64,000 nucleotides of DNA from Welwitschia mirabilis (lineage: Eukaryota > Gnetophyta > Gnetopsida > Welwitschiales), in the NCBI GenBank assembly GCA_051453625.1, contig JBOZIK010000001.1, positions 267,780,882 to 267,844,881 on the forward strand, given 5' to 3'. The translations under genes and the position numbers were made by a program. The notes under the pieces were generated by a model. It did no database searches and was not told the origin of the DNA. It saw nothing but the letters and a program-made list of their open reading frames with translations. Of the stretch, positions 21,591 through 32,819 are shown piece by piece. Numbering within the stretch: position 1 is the stretch's first letter; each line of letters begins with the position of its first letter.

Positions 21591-23127
21591 AACAACCATT
21601 TGAATTTTCTTTTAGCTTTTTCCTTTGGAGGCCATCATGACATTACTTAATCATCTTTCAAACATGACTTATGTATTTATTTTCATAACTAGTCTTTTCA
21701 TTTGGGCATGTAAGATTAGATTCATCCAATCTTAAGACATTTACATGTCTATGAGCTTTATTTTAAAGGATGATGATTTATTTTTAATGTATTTCTCAAT
21801 AATGAAAGGATCTTAGATTATTTAAAGGCATTCTTTTCTGTCTTCATCTTTTAACTTCATCTTTATCTTTTGGAGTGTTTGGTCATGTGGAATGTTTTCA
21901 TTAAAAAAAAAAAAAAAAGAAGTGAAAGAATATCATAATGTTTTATGTTTGAGATATTTCAAAAACATGATCATCATGATGTCCTACTGCAAGTACGCCA
22001 GGGCAAATATTTTTGAGAGAAACCTTTGATAGTGTAATAGGGGAGCCGTGGAAAATCCACTGGGAGGTTAGTTGATCATGCTTCGTGGGTCCTTACTTCT
22101 CTAACTGTGGTTGTACTCCCCTCATCATGGATAATAAAATAATAGAAACTTGGAGGCTATAGGATTAGTAATATTCCTAGTACCATCAGAGGCATTTCTT
22201 ATTTCCTAGACTCTTAGTCTTTCCACATAATCATTTTATTTTTTAAGATTCAGGTGTTTGTTTTGAGATGTTAGCAGGTGAGTTCATTTTTGAGCAACTC
22301 TTTGATCTTATCATTCGTTGTCTAAAACATTTTATTTTTAGCATTTTCATATCCACTGCCTTATCAAATAGAATTTTTATACATCAAGTTATGCATTTTA
22401 AAATCAAGTGATGTTATAATTTCTTTCATGAGAGTTTATTGGGTTAAAATTTCAGATAGGTAGGCTATCTTCTTTATGTTGCCTTATGTTCATTTTTTCT
22501 TTTTTCTTTTGTTATTTAGTTAGTTATTTTAAAGTCATTGCTGTATTTTCTTATCATTTTAGGACCTTAACATTTAATGCTATCCTTGCCCAATTTTCAA
22601 TAAAGAGTTAAATTTCCTTAATATTTTTGTGCTGTTTATTTTCAGTATTTTGGAGTTCTCAACGCTGCTCATAATCATTTTGTGATGGAACTTTTTCTTT
22701 ACTTGTTAAAATATTTCATACATCTATATTTTTCATATTTGACATTTCTTTACTTCGCTTTGCACTTAATTTAGAAAGTTATCCAAATTCAAACACATCC
22801 ATCATCTGCCTTCCCACTCTCATTTGCTTTATTTGCTTTATTAGCCAATATAGAATGTATTATTTTTCTTGGGGGGAACAAGACCCATTTTATGGCTTAT
22901 TTTTACAAATTTTTAAGTTATTTTTGAGCTTTCATGAAACATAATTTTTTTAGAAAAAAATTACTCCATTTACATTATGCATTACATGTTATTTTGCTAT
23001 GTAATGTGTTTTATGAGCCTATTTTATAATTTCTAGATTGATTTTTTGTAAGATAAATTGGCTTGCATTTGTGGTTTTTTGCTTGGTTTTTGTCAGGAAC
23101 TGATAAAGGTCAAATGGAAGGCTATGA
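21591..23127 (+). other. Long 3' non-coding region of gypsy 2
   Basis: Homologous to 9881-11426 and, at its start, to 63800-64000. It contains a pure A run at 21903-21918 and the CTCCCCTCATCATGG word near 22116. No coding frame is readable. No clear polypurine tract precedes the LTR; the nearest purine run is AAATGGAAGG at 23112-23121. Confidence 0.5.
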
Positions 23128-24207
23128 TGCACTATCAATTTGTGGTTATTTGATGGGGTTTTATGAGCTATTTTGTAGGACATTTACACGGGTTTAGATG
23201 CAATTCCAAGGATTTTAGAAAATTAATAGAAGATCTTAAAAATGCATAATTCTTGGCATAATTTAAGGCATTTAAGGCATATTCTGATACACAAAGCTTT
23301 GGAGTAAGATTACTAATAGAAAGGCTAGCTTCTCCTCACTAAAATAAACAAAGAAAACTATCTTCCCCTCTATTATCCTCACAATAGGCAAGACAATGAA
23401 CATTTGAATACTGATGTGGACTACTGAGACACTGCTAAGTTATCTGCTAAGTCATCTTTTATAATGAGTTATCATCCCCTATTTCGTCTAGCTGATAGTC
23501 AAGACGACCACTGTAATTGACTCTAATAGCCAACCTTAAACATTTTGTATGTTTTTTCCTTATAATGGAGTGCATTTTTAAGCACCTTTTGTGTAATGGT
23601 TTTGCTATGTAAACCCTATAAATAAAACCCCCCATTCAACTCTCCTATTCATCTTCAATGCATCAAAAATTCTTGTGACAAGAGATCAAAGGATGGGAGA
23701 TCCATCTCAAGAGTTGTAGAAAGATGTTCCTTTTGTGGAGGGCTGTGCATCCTCCATTGAGGCCTAGCTATTTTGTAACCCAAATGTTTGGTTCCTTCTT
23801 AATATAAAACTCTATTTTCATTATTGCATTTAGATTTGTTAGATATCCCTTATGGTTTATGTTGCCCTTGATCTCATGACAATTTCATTAGTGATATAGA
23901 TCTTAAGGGTAGCTTTTGTTAAGGCTAAAAGAAAGTAGTTTAGTTTTATTTTACATTACATTTAATTACTTGCATTTTGCATTTGCATTACATCTTTTGT
24001 TTCCTGCATTGCTCTTTATTTTTAATTACTTTACTTTTTTAAAAATTAATCCTTGTTATCCTCTTGTAAGTTTTCAATGAGATATGACATTTAAGTTAAT
24101 TCCCACTCCTACTAGTATGTTATATTATGTAAAGTTATCTATTTTATTTGCAAATGACAGGATCCTTTTTAGTATAAATGTTTGCATAAATACTCATTGC
24201 AATAGTT
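23128..24207 (+). repeat. 3' LTR of gypsy 2
   Basis: 1080 bp, matching the LTR of gypsy 3 (59124-60196, 1073 bp) along its length. It has a TATA box at 23617-23624 (CCTATAAATA) and two copies of a CATCC-AGATGATAG-CAAGA motif (about 23365 and 23472). The right end was set by aligning CATTGCAATAGTT with CATCACAACATCA before the primer-binding site of gypsy 3. Confidence 0.8.
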
Positions 24208-24212
24208 TGTCT

Positions 24213-24689
24213 TATACAAAATAATGTATGAATCTACTATGTCTATTGGAATTATTAATATAATACCTATTTTTAAATTTCATTAGATATTTATATTTGA
24301 TAATAATCTCTATTATGATAATAATAGAAAATGGTATTATTTGTAAATGATAAATGTTCATACCTTAGCTTATAATTCCATTTATCAATTAAAGAGGATA
24401 AAGTGCTAGTTGATACTCCCTTGTATTCTAAGCCACTCTTGTCATTTGAACTTCTACATTATCTAAATGTGATATTTAATGTCTCCTTTTCTTGAGTAAA
24501 CTTTTCATTGATTTTTTTAAGTTCAGTAGTTCCTACTAACCTCAACTTTAAGAGGTAAGTTTTTCAAAGATAATTTATTACATACATTTTTTTCTTGTTT
24601 ATAGGCTTCTTCATGAGTATGAAGTAACTTTTTATTTTTGTACATACCTTTTAAAGGCTAATAAACTTTTTAAAAATTAGAGTGTACCT
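24213..24689 (-). other. Gag-pol linker of copia C, decayed
   Basis: On the minus strand this is the sequence between the gag acidic tail and the insertion point of gypsy 2. I can read lysine-rich fragments but no domain. Confidence 0.4.
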
Positions 24690-25720
24690 TTCATGAAGAC
24701 TAATACTTGTATCATCTTCACTTTATAAATCATAATCTTCTTCTATCCCATTATCTTCTTTTTGAAACTATGAAATAGCCATATAAGAAGAATGATCTTT
24801 TTCATCATTGAATCTTTCTTCTTTCATTGCTTCTTCTTCATCATCCCATCCTATAAAGAAGGATATATTTTTCTTTGGCTCTTTCTCTTATTCCTTTTCT
24901 TACATTCTATTAACATTAGGACATTCCAAGGCTATAAGTGCTCATCCTCTACATACCCAACATTCTACTTTGGAAACATTTGATTTAGAAGAAAAATAAG
25001 TGTTATTAAAAGAATTACATTTAAACTTGCCTTTGGCTTAAAAGTCAAATGATTTTCTAAATTTTTCTTTTTTGTTGTGCTTATGTGCAAGAAGTATCTT
25101 TATTATTCATGTAATAATGTTAGGTTTCTCATCTACTTTATCATTCAAGTCATATTCTTCTTATTCTTCTCTTACCTTTTTTTGAACTATATTTTGAGTC
25201 TTCACTTGTCCTAAGTGAAATGGGATTTTCTTTTATAACTCCATCTTATACGAGATTAATTTTATAGGCTGTTAATGTACTTTAAAGTTCTTCTATCTTC
25301 ATGATATTAAAATATTTTGACTCTTTCATGGCTATAGTATTGATTCTATATTCAGGGTTTAGAGATCTAAAAACTTTTTATATCACCTTTTCCTTTAGAA
25401 TACTTTCACTAATGCCTCGTATTACATTTATAAGATTAGAAACTTTTATGAAAAACTTATGAACTCTTTCTCTAAGGTTCATTTTGAGATCCTTGAACTA
25501 TTTTGTCCATATGAGAATCTTTAATTGTTTAATAATAGAAATACCTTTATATGTTCCTATAAGAACATTTCAAATCTCTTATTTTCTCTTGTAATCTAGT
25601 GTTTTATTGAAATCCTCCATTGTTAGTACTAAATATAATGCATTTTTGTCTTTGGAGTCATACATTAAAGCAACTTTCTCTTTATCTTCTTAATCTTTTC
25701 TTTGCTTGATTTGAGTAACA
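24690..25720 (-). pseudogene. gag: Copia gag (UBN2 type) with zinc knuckle, copia C
   Basis: Read on the minus strand from about 25700: VALMYDSKDKNALYL, MEDFNKTLDYKRK, then FKDLKMNLRERVHKFFIKV, SNLINVIRGISESILKE, and after one stop KVFRSLNPEYRINTIAMKES ending IEEL-STLTAYKINL. This follows the UBN2 gag domain of Copia in order. The zinc knuckle lies at 24962-24921 (CWVCRG-ALIALEC) with an internal TGA and the His replaced by Leu. An acidic tail follows leftwards. Plus-strand open frames at 24792-24999 are antisense shadows of this tail. Confidence 0.75.
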
Positions 25721-25928
25721 GTATTTCCTGTAGAATCTATTATAGTTTTTTTTGAATCTATATATGATTCTCATATGTTTGGCTGTACTTATAACTCAAA
25801 TGACTATAAGTACACTTTCATCCTCATCTTCCAATGGGCATAGATTGTTCCATAAAAGAGCAGAGGTCGAACAGATAGCATCCCTTCGTTTGTTCATCTA
25901 AGGAAGTTATTCCTTTTTTTGAGTACCT

Positions 25929-25942
25929 TATTTGACATCATT
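25929..25942 (-). promoter_or_regulatory. Degenerate primer-binding site of copia C
   Basis: Directly inside the right LTR the minus strand reads AATGATGTCAAATA, which resembles the initiator-Met tRNA primer site of Copia (TTGATATCAGAGC in copia B at 40356-40368) with several changes. Confidence 0.45.
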
Positions 25943-26124
25943 TGAGGATCATTAAACTTATAGGAGATGGGTGAATGAGTTCTATCAAATAAAAATACTT
26001 ATACCAAAATGAAAGATCGCAATAATAAATACCCTATCAAGATAACATTGTTTTCCAACTTAGGTATGTTCATACATAGAGGGTAGCTTTCTCTCACACC
26101 TCTAGATATTCTTAACCTACAAGA

Positions 26125-26440
26125 AAATAGTGGTTTTTTGGTACATCATCAAACTTACAATAATGGGAGTTTTCTCACAATATATCCTCTCTTTGCCTTA
26201 GGTAAATAGTAGTTTTTTAGTGCACTACAAACCTTGTAATAGTAAAAGTCTCCTTGCAAGGTAACACTCTCTTCCCCTCAAGAAAATAGTGGTTTTTTAT
26301 TGTACCACTAATCTTAGAATAATGAGGGTCTCTTCACAAGTCAAAAACTCTCTTCCTATTAGGGGAAAAATGGTTTTTTAACTTACCACTAATCTTACAA
26401 TAATGAAAGTATTCACAAGCACAATCTCAAAGCATACCTC
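26125..26440 (-). repeat. About 80-bp tandem repeat, four units, in copia C 5' LTR
   Basis: Unit starts at 26125, 26204, 26284 and about 26366 (periods 79, 80 and 82), each with AAATAGTGGTTTT or AAATAGTAGTTTT. Same array, same copy number and same place as in the other LTR. Confidence 0.85.
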
Positions 26441-27220
26441 TACAAGAGTTACCTTATAATGAGTTTGATAATATAAGAATGTACTTACAACAATATTTAG
26501 AAATAAAATAGTTTAATAATGTATGATGTACAAATACAATACAACAAGAATTATTTAATATATTTCTTTTAAGAAGGCTTTAGTTCCTTGTTGTTGCTAT
26601 TGTCACAAGTGCAAGAAAATGATACAGCGATGAGCGATCTAAGAAAGAAAGATGTAAGCACTAAAAGCTCCTTTGTACATCTTTGATCCTTCATGAGAAG
26701 TTTCAATCACTCATGCATTTGTTTTTTTTATGATAGATTCATTCATGATATTCCTTAAAAGTATGTAATCCTTGAGGTACCAACAACATTATAATTTCTT
26801 TCATAACGTTGTGTCTTTATATCATTAAAGAAAAACCAGTTGTTTAACCTTAAATAGTGGTTGTTTAAACTTTGTAACTAACTTATAATCTATAGTAAAT
26901 GTCTAGACACTAGGCATGAATTTTCATTTTTCATCAATATGATCTTTGATTTAAGATGTCTTTAAATTTATAGATGTATACTAACAATCAGACATCTTTA
27001 CCTAGTAGATGTCTTAAAATAACTTGCCCAGAAAATGATAAAAATTGGTTTGTATAATATTTGGACCTTTAGGATCATGAATCCATGATGAAAAAGATAA
27101 TAGATCATCTAAAACGTAAAATATTAGTCATAATACAAAATTACTTTATTACCTATTTTATTTTAGCATATACATATTCAAACATGTAGAGATCTTTACT
27201 TATGTCAAGTTCAGCTTTTA

Positions 27221-27230
27221 NNNNNNNNNN
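27221..27230. other. Gap of 10 N with duplicated flanks
   Basis: The about 40 bases before the gap and the about 40 after it both align to the same place in the other LTR (about 14770-14810), sharing ACATGTA, TTTA and AACTTTTA landmarks. The gap therefore sits on a local duplication or on an unmerged overlap. Confidence 0.8.
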
Positions 27231-27699
27231 ACATGTATATGCTTTTATTTGTGCTTGTTTAACTTTTAGTATGATCGTCTTCAATGAGATTATCATCTTT
27301 AACCTATGATTCAAAAGTTGGTACATCAAAGATGTCTTAAATTGTTTAGATGTCTTCATCATAGACATCTTTTATTCTATAGATGTATTTAGATAATTGA
27401 TCTTGAACTTTCAATCTTGAGCCTTTTCATGAGATATCATCTTTAAAGGTCTATTATTGACTTATGTTCATCATGATCTAATTTTTCTTACAATGACATA
27501 TCTATGCAATAATATAAAATTTTTGACAAGTGAAATCATCAAAACTAGATTTACCAATATGCACATTAAGAAGGATCTATTTTTAAGCTTGCACTTATGG
27601 TGCTAAGTCATGTGATAATTTCTTTATTCTATTATATTATGTATATCAATTAGTATCATCATGTGTTATCTTAGACACATATATAAGAAAATGAAAATA

Positions 27700-28715
27700 A
27701 GAACAAATCAATTAGATAGTTAATTATTTATTACTAGGGATCAACCACCTATTATAATTATAAGTATAGAATTTTAATAAGGGGTTGATCATCTACTATT
27801 GAGGGGTTGACCATCCAATGTAGTTTAAAATTTAATTTTTAATAGGATATTGACCACCTATTATTAGAAAGTCAATTTTATAAATAATTTTACAATACTT
27901 CATCTTCATGATGAGGTTAACTAAAGTCTACTAGAAATTAACTTCTCACCATAGAAATGTGGAACATAATAGGAAAGATTAAATAGTACTTTAAAGGGTT
28001 CAAAAATATCATAATCATTGATAAAAATAACTATTGGAAAGAAAAATTAACATTGGAAAAAAGCATTAGAAGGCTGACTGGTCATTTTGGAGGTTCTAGT
28101 AATTACCTACCTTAGAACATGATTTATAATAGCTAAAATTCGTCTTCTTTATAATCTAAACATGATTGTACTTATAAGACATATATACACATACATATAT
28201 AAGGATTGAATCTCTTATTATTAGTTCTAATTGTATAATAACACATATTTTATTTTCTTTGTATTATTCTCTCTTAACTATCTATGTTATCTCATTGTAA
28301 TTGAAGCTATTCAAACTTTCTTAGAGGCTACTAACTATTATAAATTCTCATCATAAGGTGGAGAAGTACCATAAAGTCTATTTGGCTTAAAGGCTAATGA
28401 TTGTCATAAAATCTGATTATAAGATGGATGACTACTTAAAATTCTATTGAATTATGTTTGAAAGCTACATTTGTAATAAAGGTAAACAAACTTGTTTTCA
28501 TTACCTTATGTCTATTATACTTTATTATTTAGTTAAATTCATGTGCTTAATTATTATGTTCATTAGTAATCATTTGAATTATCATTAGAGTTAATTTAAT
28601 GCTAGTTATTATTTAATTAGATGATAAATTACATTAAGCAAATATAGTGTTAAATAATCAAATTGCAAATGTTGACTTAGTTATCCTACTCATTCCTCCC
28701 CTCTAGTATAGCACT
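27700..28715 (+). repeat. Copia LTR, probably solo, same family as the copia E LTR
   Basis: The 3' part (28335-28715) matches 4735-5075 and ends with a C-rich Copia LTR end (CATTCCTCCCCTCTAG). The 5' part has several GGTTGACCACCTATT-like words (27730-27870), again a repeated short motif in the U3 position. No gag or pol follows to the right, so it is a solo LTR or heavily deleted. The left boundary was not found. Confidence 0.55.
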
Positions 28716-30839
28716 CTTAACATTACACATAAAAAACTTCTTAGTTTATGCTAAATCATATTCTCCCTTGGATTTTAATGAAGACATAGAATATCGACCA
28801 TTACTAGGATATATTATTTCCTTACAAACATCATCTTTGTCTTGGTAATTTATGCATCAAAGAGTGATATCACAATCCTCTCTAAAAGCAAAGTGTAGAG
28901 TTACATCTAAATTATATAAAGAAATTGAAACATTAAAAACATTTATAAAAGTACTAAAGTCAAAGTAAATAAAAGCAACCAAGAATTTTATCACTAATCA
29001 ATCTACTATCTTCATAGCAAAAATTATAGTACACCATGATAAGATAAACACATTTTTATAGGATTTAATAAAATTAAATAACTTACATGGTATGAGATTA
29101 TAATACTTCTGTATTGTTAGATATTAAAGTAAATAATTGATACTCTGATAAAAATACTTAGTCAAGGAAAGTTTTAATATTTTCAATACATGATAGGATT
29201 GATTATGAGATAATTCTTATTTTTATATTAATATCAAGATTTATTTGACTTTAAAAGTTACTAAGAAAAAACCACCTTGATTTTATTACTATGAGATGTG
29301 TAATACATTTTATTTTCTAATACTATGATATGTATAGTACATTTTGTCTTATATCTATAAGATGTGCAATGCATAAATACTATTATTATGGGATCTTCTC
29401 TATGAAGTAATTCCCTCACATGAAAACCTATTTTAAAAGGTTTTTCAATATAAGCTACATTTCTTGTTTTCTTTTAGTACTTTAGTTTCCTAGGAAGAAA
29501 GATTATTTTCACATTGAAGGAGAAATTACTAAGGCATTAATAAGTCATATCATGATAGTACACTATGATAAAGAAAACCCTAGTAAAACCTAGTTAGGTA
29601 CACTTGCGTATCAAAGCAAGATCTAGTCATTATCAATAGAAGAGAAAAATAATATTTTATTTAAAAAACGTACATTAACGTTTGCTTGCTTAATCATATT
29701 TTTTCATGTTCTTCTCAAGAAATGTTAATAGAAAAAATGAATACTAAATACCAAAAATATAAAAATAAAAATTCTAGAATTTTAACATAGTTAAATTTAG
29801 TTAAATATCAACTTGGAAATTCATATTAAGATGTTATTTAAGATTTAAGTTGATGAAATCAATTTTTTTTATTTTTTAACTTGATTTATAATAAATCAAA
29901 TTAATAAGTCATAGTATAAGAAACTACTAGATTAAATTTAAGATATACCAATCTTTTAGATAATAAATATCATTTAACTTCATATCTTCATCATCATTTA
30001 AATAAAATATGTAAGATTAATAGATTGATAAAGAACATTTTTTTAATTACATAATGAAGTATTAATTCTTTATTTATTACTCATTAATTATGGTGAAATA
30101 TCTATTAATAATTATCTTATGAGAATTATTTACATTATCATTTTAAGGTTATAAATCCAAATTCATATGTTTTAAAAAATATTATGATAAAGGATGCTTT
30201 CTATTAATAGAAAATGTACATCATAATTTAGGAAAGCATCATTACCTAGATCCTGAATCATGATAATAATAGGATAATTGTGTTTCTTATATAGAGAAGG
30301 AATCATAGCTCAAAATTATAACTAAAGCTTAAAAATCTAACATAGATTAGTAGTTTAGAAAATAAGACTAATAAACAAAAAGACAACATGGTCCAAAGTA
30401 AAAAAGACAAAATCTACATGGATAATAGTATAATAAACATTTCACAAAACCCTTTCCTATAGCTAGAATAGCTTACATTTATAGCATCTATATCTTCCAA
30501 TATTGGTGAAACTATCCTAAGCTATAAAATTTACGAATTTTCATATGTGCATATTATGAAGTATTTATCTAGCTTTTAGATGTTTAAGCACTTCAACTAC
30601 CATGCTTAGCTTCTACATTTGGGTAATAATCTTTTGGAATGGCTTTTATGCCCTAAACATGATTAGGTATCAAGTGAATTAATAGAATCCTATGTATTTT
30701 AGTTAATCCTTTTTAGTTATTAATGTGATAGGATTAGAATCTCAAATGAATATTTAGGTAAGAAGTCTAAATCTACTATGGGATATTTCTTAAGGAAGTC
30801 TTCAAGATTCAAAGTTGACTCCTGTCCATCTTTAGAAAT
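28716..30839. other. Unassigned AT-rich stretch
   Basis: No domain or repeat family recognised. The only local structure is a diverged 33-bp triplication at 29288-29385 (ACTATGAGATGTGTAATACA-like units at 29288, 29322 and 29354). Confidence 0.4.
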
Positions 30840-31323
30840 AAATATAAAGAAACTAGTAAAGCTAAAGAACATAGTAAGAAAGGTTGAGGAGGAGGATTAG
30901 GAAATGGTCTAGTCTATAAGAAAGTGGAGGGTTTAGAATTAGATGAAACAAGTATGAAAAGAGAAGGAGGAAGGAGGAAGAAGGCTAAGGATAAGGCAGA
31001 TAATGGATTTAAGGCTCCATACTGAGTGGTTCCATTAGGAAAGAATAAGGGATAAAATGGCTTAACATAGACTAGAATGACTAAAGGAGGGAAGGTCTTA
31101 ATAATAGACCTGAAGGATCAAAAGAAGAAGTTATTCCTGGTTGACTGTAAGCATTTACACTATCATTTCTTACTTGGATATGGGCTAATATCATAACATA
31201 GAATTAAACATTTTTATGAGTGCTAGAAGCTCTTTGGTTATTACCCAATAATACTAAGAGAAGTCCAAAGTAACGCAAAGGTCTTTTACCCCTTAAATAG
31301 TACAATATAAAGGATGGAATATT
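30840..31323 (+). other. Unrecognised, possibly once-coding frame
   Basis: One frame (codons starting 30840) reads with few stops through a purine-rich, lysine-rich segment (EGGRRKKAKDKADNGFKAPY) and then through GGKVLIIDLKDQKKKLFLVD, HYHFLLGYGLIS, FGYYPIILREVQSNAKVFYP. The stops are mostly TAA or TAG. Base composition is less AT-rich than the neighbours, which is why it stands out. Stop density is only a little below chance, so coding is not proven, and I do not recognise a family. The minus-strand frames to its right (31496-31979) are also unrecognised. Confidence 0.25.
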
Positions 31324-32819
31324 GACCCCTAAACCATTTTATAAAACATATTATAAAATGAAATGTAATATTTTTAACTTTTCATGGTTTCTTAATTGCA
31401 CAAAATATTGGTCAATCATCTTAGTTGTTAATTATCAAATAGAGAAAAGTCATGATTTTATGAGATGCTTACTACTTAACTTTATTAGGTAGCCATTATA
31501 GAAGGATTCTATTATGAGTTATCCTCAGTCGTTCAAGTAAAGGAGTTATCCTTTCACTAAAATCCCATAAAGTATAATAATTACGTCCTCTAAAATCACA
31601 ATTATTATCCTTTAAAAAGTCATTTTCTACCCTCTTAGTCTTCAGAAAGACAACCAGGTATTGAGAATTTGGTTTCCCATTAGTCTTCCTAGCATGCTTT
31701 GCCACTTGCATCTAATAATTCTTATCCATAGATCTACATTTTCTTTATACTTATCTAGAGTTATTATCTCATGCATTATATGTCTATTCATTATCATGGA
31801 CACCTCTTTCCACTAACATAGAATAGAAGTGGTAGTTTATAGTAGAACAGAATGACCATTTTAAAAGAGAGTCTCTTGCTTTTCAAATATAATAGTGAAT
31901 TAATTAATCTAGTTGATTTAATTAGGTATGACTTTGTTAAACTTATGTTATCATGTACATTCTCCTCCAGCTTTCTCATTTATTCATAAACACTAAATAG
32001 GTGAGGGACAAATTTTCCTTGCTTATTACATAGGGTGCAGATTTTATATACCTAAAACTTTAATTTTTATAGACTATTAGTAATAATAATTTCTCTTTTA
32101 TTTAGAATTGAAATGAAAATCTTGATTTTTCTTAGTAAAATTTCCTTTCATTATAATTTAGTCCCTTGTTCTTTCTAACATTTAGTTATAAGTAGGTTTT
32201 TGTTTTCCCAATAAAAAGAAACTCTAAGATCATTAATTTTTTTCTTTTATCTTATTGATATTTTTTCATAGAAATGAAATTTATATATTAGGCTCTTTTA
32301 GATTAACATACATGATGGTCATCAAAAGACTCATGTTACTTCACCTTCATCTAATTACTTATAGATATTACATTAGTTCACATGATATCATTGATGTTAT
32401 GGATGCCTAACTCCCTAGAATATTTAGGTTTACTAACATTTATTTATTTTACTAAATTAACTCAATTTATTTTCTCACTTCATAATCAAAATAATCTTGT
32501 AATACTTTTATTAATAAATTAATAAACCTTTTTAGGTAGGGTAAGAAAATCCCCAATAAATTGATTAATAGAGTAACACAAGTATTGAGTAAAATATCTT
32601 TAACTTGTATAGATAAGAATTGGTTCTTCCACCTTGAGAACTACTTTTCAATTTCTTTCTTGGAGTTCCTTCTAATTTCCTATTTTATGTTATCTTTTCA
32701 CTAGAATGACTAAGTATACATCTATTTCTTTCTTTTCATTGATGTTCATGTCACTCATAATGAGGTGCTTATAACTAATTATTATGTTGAACAAATATAA
32801 TTTTAATATATTCTAGTTT

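Larger units (their letters stand above)
18640..24207 (+). mobile_element. Gypsy 2: Athila-like element nested in copia C
   Basis: Two LTRs (18640 onward and 23128-24207) start TGCACTAYYAATTTGT and align well by eye. Between them are a zinc knuckle, protease, RT N-terminus, integrase C-terminus and a long 3' non-coding region. Flanking 5-bp sequences TGTAT (18635-18639) and TGTCT (24208-24212) fit a mutated target-site duplication. The interrupted copia C frame resumes on the other side, confirming the nesting. A 100-N assembly gap lies in the 5' part. The RT core and most of integrase are deleted. Confidence 0.85.
13527..27556 (-). mobile_element. Copia C: minus-strand SIRE-type element, split by gypsy 2
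   Basis: Two long LTRs in the same orientation (13527-15101 and 25943-27556) enclose, read on the minus strand from the right, a primer-binding-like site, gag (25720-24690), protease (18600-18370, after the nested gypsy 2), a motif block (17990-17690), ORF3 (17455-16290) and a polypurine tract at 15102-15117. Without the insert the element is about 8.5 kb. Integrase, RT and RNase H are not recognisable in the 0.9 kb between protease and ORF3. Imperfect 10-bp direct repeats (ATATGTACAT and ATATGCACAT) flank it at 13517-13526 and 27557-27566. Confidence 0.8.
25943..27556 (-). repeat. 5' LTR of copia C (minus strand)
   Basis: Aligns with 13527-15101 and is 39 bp longer, mostly from a duplicated segment around the 10-N gap at 27221-27230. 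It contains the 80-bp tandem array (26125-26440) and GATGTCT words (26950-27400). On the minus strand it starts TGGTAAATCTAG and ends GATCCTCA. Confidence 0.8.

Noticed and set aside
24792-24999. Two overlapping plus-strand open frames rich in Phe and Ser
   Set aside because: Antisense of the acidic, Lys-rich gag tail of copia C.
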